A stretch of DNA of 6,425 nucleotides, taken from Acidobacteria bacterium RIFCSPHIGHO2_01_FULL_67_28 (GTDB taxonomy: Bacteria; Acidobacteriota; Terriglobia; Acidiferrales; 2-02-FULL-67-57). The stretch spans positions 1,362-7,786 of the forward strand of contig MEKM01000022.1 in assembly GCA_001766965.1 (NCBI GenBank). The letters run 5' to 3'. The notes under the pieces were generated by a model. That model was not told the origin of the DNA and made no database searches. It was given only the letters and a program-made list of their open reading frames with translations. Each line of letters begins with the position of its first letter. Positions within the stretch are counted from its first letter, which is position 1. Of the stretch, positions 4,838-6,425 are shown piece after piece. The position numbers and the translations under genes were made by a program.

Positions 4838-5941
4838 TCATAACACCGACTTCGCCGTCCGCAGCTCGCTCATTCCCGGCCACCAGACCGCGTAGGTGAA
4901 GTCGCCCGGGCGGATGGAGGCGGCGCCGAACTCGCCCTTCTTGTTTGCCGCGTAAACGCAGGCTTCGATCTTTTCATTCTCCGGGTGAACTTCGAGCATC
5001 CAGCGCAGCACCGCTTCGCAAGCCGACTGCGGGTCGGCGCCGGCGCGCATGCGCTCGACGATGGCGAAGCTCGAGCAGAACTTGGCCATCTCGTCGCCGT
5101 CACCCGTCGCCCCCGCTGCGCCCACCGTGTTGTCCACAAAGATGCCGCAGCCGAGGAGCGGCACGTCGCCCACGCGGCCCGAAAGCTTCCAGGAAAGCCC
5201 CGAGGTCGAGCCGCCCGCCACCAGGTTCCCCGCCGCGTCGAGCGCCGCCATCGTAATAGTGTCGTGGTCGTCGCCGTGGGCCCCGGGCCGCTGCTGTTTC
5301 TCGTCGGGGCGGATGATGGGCTTCTCGTCGGGCGCGCCGCGGCGGAACTGCTTCCGCTTCGGGTCGGCCTTCCACTTCATCCACAGCTCGAGCGCCTTCG
5401 GGGTCAGCAACTGTTGCGGCTCGAAGCCTTCGGCGAGGGCGAAGCGCAGCGCGCCGTCGCCGGCGAGCAGTGTGTGGTAGGTCTTCTCCATCACGCGGCG
5501 CGCCACCGAAATCGGGGTCGCGATTTGTTCGAGCGCCGCCACTGCCCCGGCGCGGTGCGTGGGGCCGTCCATGATGACGGCGTCGAGCTGCAAGATGCCC
5601 TCTTCGTTCGGGCGCGCCCCCACGCCCACCGACATCACTTCCGGATCGAGCTCGGCGGTGTTGATCCCTTTCTCGACCGCATCGAGCAGGCTCCCGCCAC
5701 TCGTCAACACCTCGGCGGCTTTCTCGTTCGCCGGCTTCCCGTGCTTCCACGTCGAAATAAAAAACGGCCTGCCCGCCGCAGCTTCAGCGTAGGCGGGCCG
5801 CCCGCCGGCCTTCTCCGCCTTGGAGGGTTTACCCTCCGACCTGCCCGCCGGAGCTTTAGCGTAGGTGGGAGCCGCAATCGCGACTCCTACTCCCGCCATC
5901 CCCTGGAAGAACCCTCTCCGCGTCAGCTTGCCATTGCTCAT
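4838..5941 (-). CDS. Tat-exported N4-(beta-N-acetylglucosaminyl)-L-asparaginase (glycosylasparaginase, Ntn hydrolase)
   Basis: Cleaves the amide bond between N-acetylglucosamine and asparagine, or related beta-aspartyl amides; self-cleaves to expose a threonine nucleophile. The 367-residue product starts with a Tat signal (TRRGFF at 7-12, hydrophobic core to about 24). Residues 25-58 come from a palindromic repeat block (see repeat entry). The catalytic domain follows from PFFISTWKHG (59-68). The cleavage site is Asp227-Thr228 in HDTIT. Thr246 (STSG), Arg256 and Asp259 (GRVGD) and Thr279-Gly280 (GATGDGD) keep the spacing of human aspartylglucosaminidase. The Lys/Arg/Pro-rich stretch 186-227 is the pre-cleavage loop. 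The ATG at 5941 is chosen for its AAGGAG site (5948-5953) 6 bases away and for the Tat signal; the upstream in-frame start would read through hyuB. It overlaps the hyuB stop by ATGA. It is only distantly similar to the isoaspartyl peptidase encoded at 1377-2276. Confidence 0.92.
   Translation of the reverse strand: MSNGKLTRRGFFQGMAGVGVAIAAPTYAKAPAGRSEGKPSKAEKAGGRPAYAEAAAGRPFFISTWKHGKPANEKAAEVLTSGGSLLDAVEKGINTAELDPEVMSVGVGARPNEEGILQLDAVIMDGPTHRAGAVAALEQIATPISVARRVMEKTYHTLLAGDGALRFALAEGFEPQQLLTPKALELWMKWKADPKRKQFRRGAPDEKPIIRPDEKQQRPGAHGDDHDTITMAALDAAGNLVAGGSTSGLSWKLSGRVGDVPLLGCGIFVDNTVGAAGATGDGDEMAKFCSSFAIVERMRAGADPQSACEAVLRWMLEVHPENEKIEACVYAANKKGEFGAASIRPGDFTYAVWWPGMSELRTAKSVL
5768..5869. repeat. 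102-base composite palindromic repeat inserted in frame in a coding sequence
   Basis: Two direct copies of a 30-base unit, 5768-5797 and 5840-5869, match at 27 of 30 bases. Each forms a hairpin: GCCCGCC (5771-5777) with GGCGGGC (5792-5798), and CCCGCC (5844-5849) with GGTGGG (5864-5869, one wobble pair). Between them lies a third, near-perfect palindrome, GGAGGGTTTACCCTCC (5822-5837). The block is exactly 34 codons in the minus-strand frame. It encodes PTYAKAPAGR and PAYAEAAAGR, residues 25-34 and 49-58 of the exported glycosylasparaginase, joined by SEGKPSKAEKAGGR. It resembles mobile palindromic elements that tolerate insertion in genes. Confidence 0.8.
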
Positions 5942-6425
5942 CTCTTTCTCCTTCGCGAGTTTCGAGTTTCGTTTTTCGAGTTTCGGACTTTCCCCCAGCC
6001 GCCGCCGCCGGGGGTCTCGATGCGGACGGCGTCGCCGGCCCGCGCGTTTACGGTGCACTTGCCCGGAAGCGGCACCACGTCACCGTTGCGCTTCAACCAC
6101 AGGCTCCGCCCGAGCTTACCCGGGCGGCCGCCGGCCAGTCCATAGGGCGGGAAGCGGCGGCGGTCGGCGAGGATCGCCACCTGGGCGTCGGTCAAGAGCT
6201 CCACTTCGCGCACCACGCCATCGCCGCCGCGCTGCTGCCCGCGGCCGCCCGAGCCGCGCCGCAGACCGTAGCGCCGCACGCGCACGGGATAGAACGATTC
6301 CAGCGCCTCAATCGGCGTGTTCAGCGAATTGGTCATGTGAGTGTGGATGCCGTCGAGGCCGTCGAGCGTGGCGCGCGCGCCCAACCCGCCGGCGATGGTC
6401 TCATAGTAAGCGAACGGCTCACCGT
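5938..6425 (-). CDS. hyuB: Hydantoinase B / N-methylhydantoinase beta subunit family, C-terminal part
   Basis: HyuB works with HyuA in ATP-dependent opening of hydantoin or N-methylhydantoin rings; relatives include 5-oxoprolinase and acetone carboxylase subunits. The visible part is the last 162 residues; the gene starts beyond the right edge. Recognised family motifs in order: PFAYYETIAGG, DGIHTHMTNSLNTPIEALE, YPVRVRRYGLR, GSGG, a glycine-rich stretch, DGVVREVELL, DRRRFPPYGLAGG and the terminal IETPGGGGWG. The family normally ends just after that motif. Here a basic 16-residue tail (KVRNSKNETRNSRRRK and a final Arg) follows, coded by GAGTTTC repeats. The TGA stop overlaps the glycosylasparaginase ATG (5938-5941), so the two are co-transcribed and probably translationally coupled. 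Whether it is a true hydantoinase or a 5-oxoprolinase-type enzyme cannot be told without HyuA. Confidence 0.9.
   Translation of the reverse strand, partial: GEPFAYYETIAGGLGARATLDGLDGIHTHMTNSLNTPIEALESFYPVRVRRYGLRRGSGGRGQQRGGDGVVREVELLTDAQVAILADRRRFPPYGLAGGRPGKLGRSLWLKRNGDVVPLPGKCTVNARAGDAVRIETPGGGGWGKVRNSKNETRNSRRRKR
5948..5953 (-). promoter_or_regulatory. Ribosome binding site of the glycosylasparaginase gene, inside the hyuB end
   Basis: AAGGAG on the minus strand, 6 bases before the ATG at 5941. It lies within the last codons of hyuB and fixes the start of the downstream gene. Confidence 0.8.
5957..5984. repeat. GAGTTTC short repeats in the hyuB tail
   Basis: The 7-base unit GAGTTTC occurs at 5957-5963, 5964-5970 (tandem) and 5978-5984, separated from the third copy by GTTTTTC. 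In the minus-strand frame it codes the extra basic tail of HyuB. Low GC compared with its surroundings suggests a former intergenic repeat now read as coding. Confidence 0.7.

Noticed and set aside
5768..5869. CRISPR array
   Set aside because: Only two repeat copies, inside a coding sequence and in frame, with a palindrome between them and no cas genes.
4985..6145. Long plus-strand open frame of 386 codons
   Set aside because: It lies opposite the glycosylasparaginase and hyuB, is rich in Arg/His/Gly as expected of GC-rich antisense frames, and shows no domain.

Overview
The window is GC-rich, densely coded bacterial chromosome. Gene content (a CarD/CdnL-type RNA polymerase regulator, a molybdenum hydroxylase of the isoquinoline-oxidoreductase type, a DinB-fold protein, a hydantoinase B homologue) and small intergenic palindromes of the GTCATCC...GGATC kind suggest a soil-type Acidobacteriota. 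This placement is inferred from gene content and from memory of such repeats; no 16S or other marker gene is present.

Layout. Bases 1-3482 are a minus-strand gene string, read right to left: greA (transcript cleavage factor), a CDP-alcohol phosphatidyltransferase with a phosphatidylinositol-phosphate-synthase-like signature, an isoaspartyl peptidase/asparaginase (Ntn hydrolase), then iorA and iorB (2Fe-2S and molybdopterin subunits of an exported-type oxidoreductase; iorB runs off the left edge). Gaps of 40, 41 and 66 bases and a 4-base ATGA overlap suggest one operon. Bases 3483-3655 are a divergent control region with a convincing sigma70-type promoter for carD (plus strand), a plausible one for greA (minus strand) and a perfect inverted repeat between them. 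carD occupies 3656-4165.

The right half is a second minus-strand string: hyuB (only its C-terminal part; it enters from the right edge), a Tat-signal glycosylasparaginase overlapping it by ATGA, and a DinB-family protein. carD and the DinB gene converge on a roughly 100-base spacer filled with palindromes.

How the genes work together. Two distinct threonine-nucleophile asparaginase-like enzymes lie within 5 kb, one predicted cytoplasmic and one predicted exported, each in a different operon and each beside another enzyme class that may act on amides or N-heterocycles (IorAB, HyuB). This fits scavenging of damaged or modified asparagine/aspartate amides, but that is inference. GreA and CarD, both RNA polymerase-binding factors, share one control region. 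No clear new defence or mobile system is present. The most unusual feature is a 102-base palindromic repeat block inserted in frame in the exported glycosylasparaginase, between its Tat signal core and the catalytic domain; other small repeats lie around the DinB gene and in the hyuB tail.
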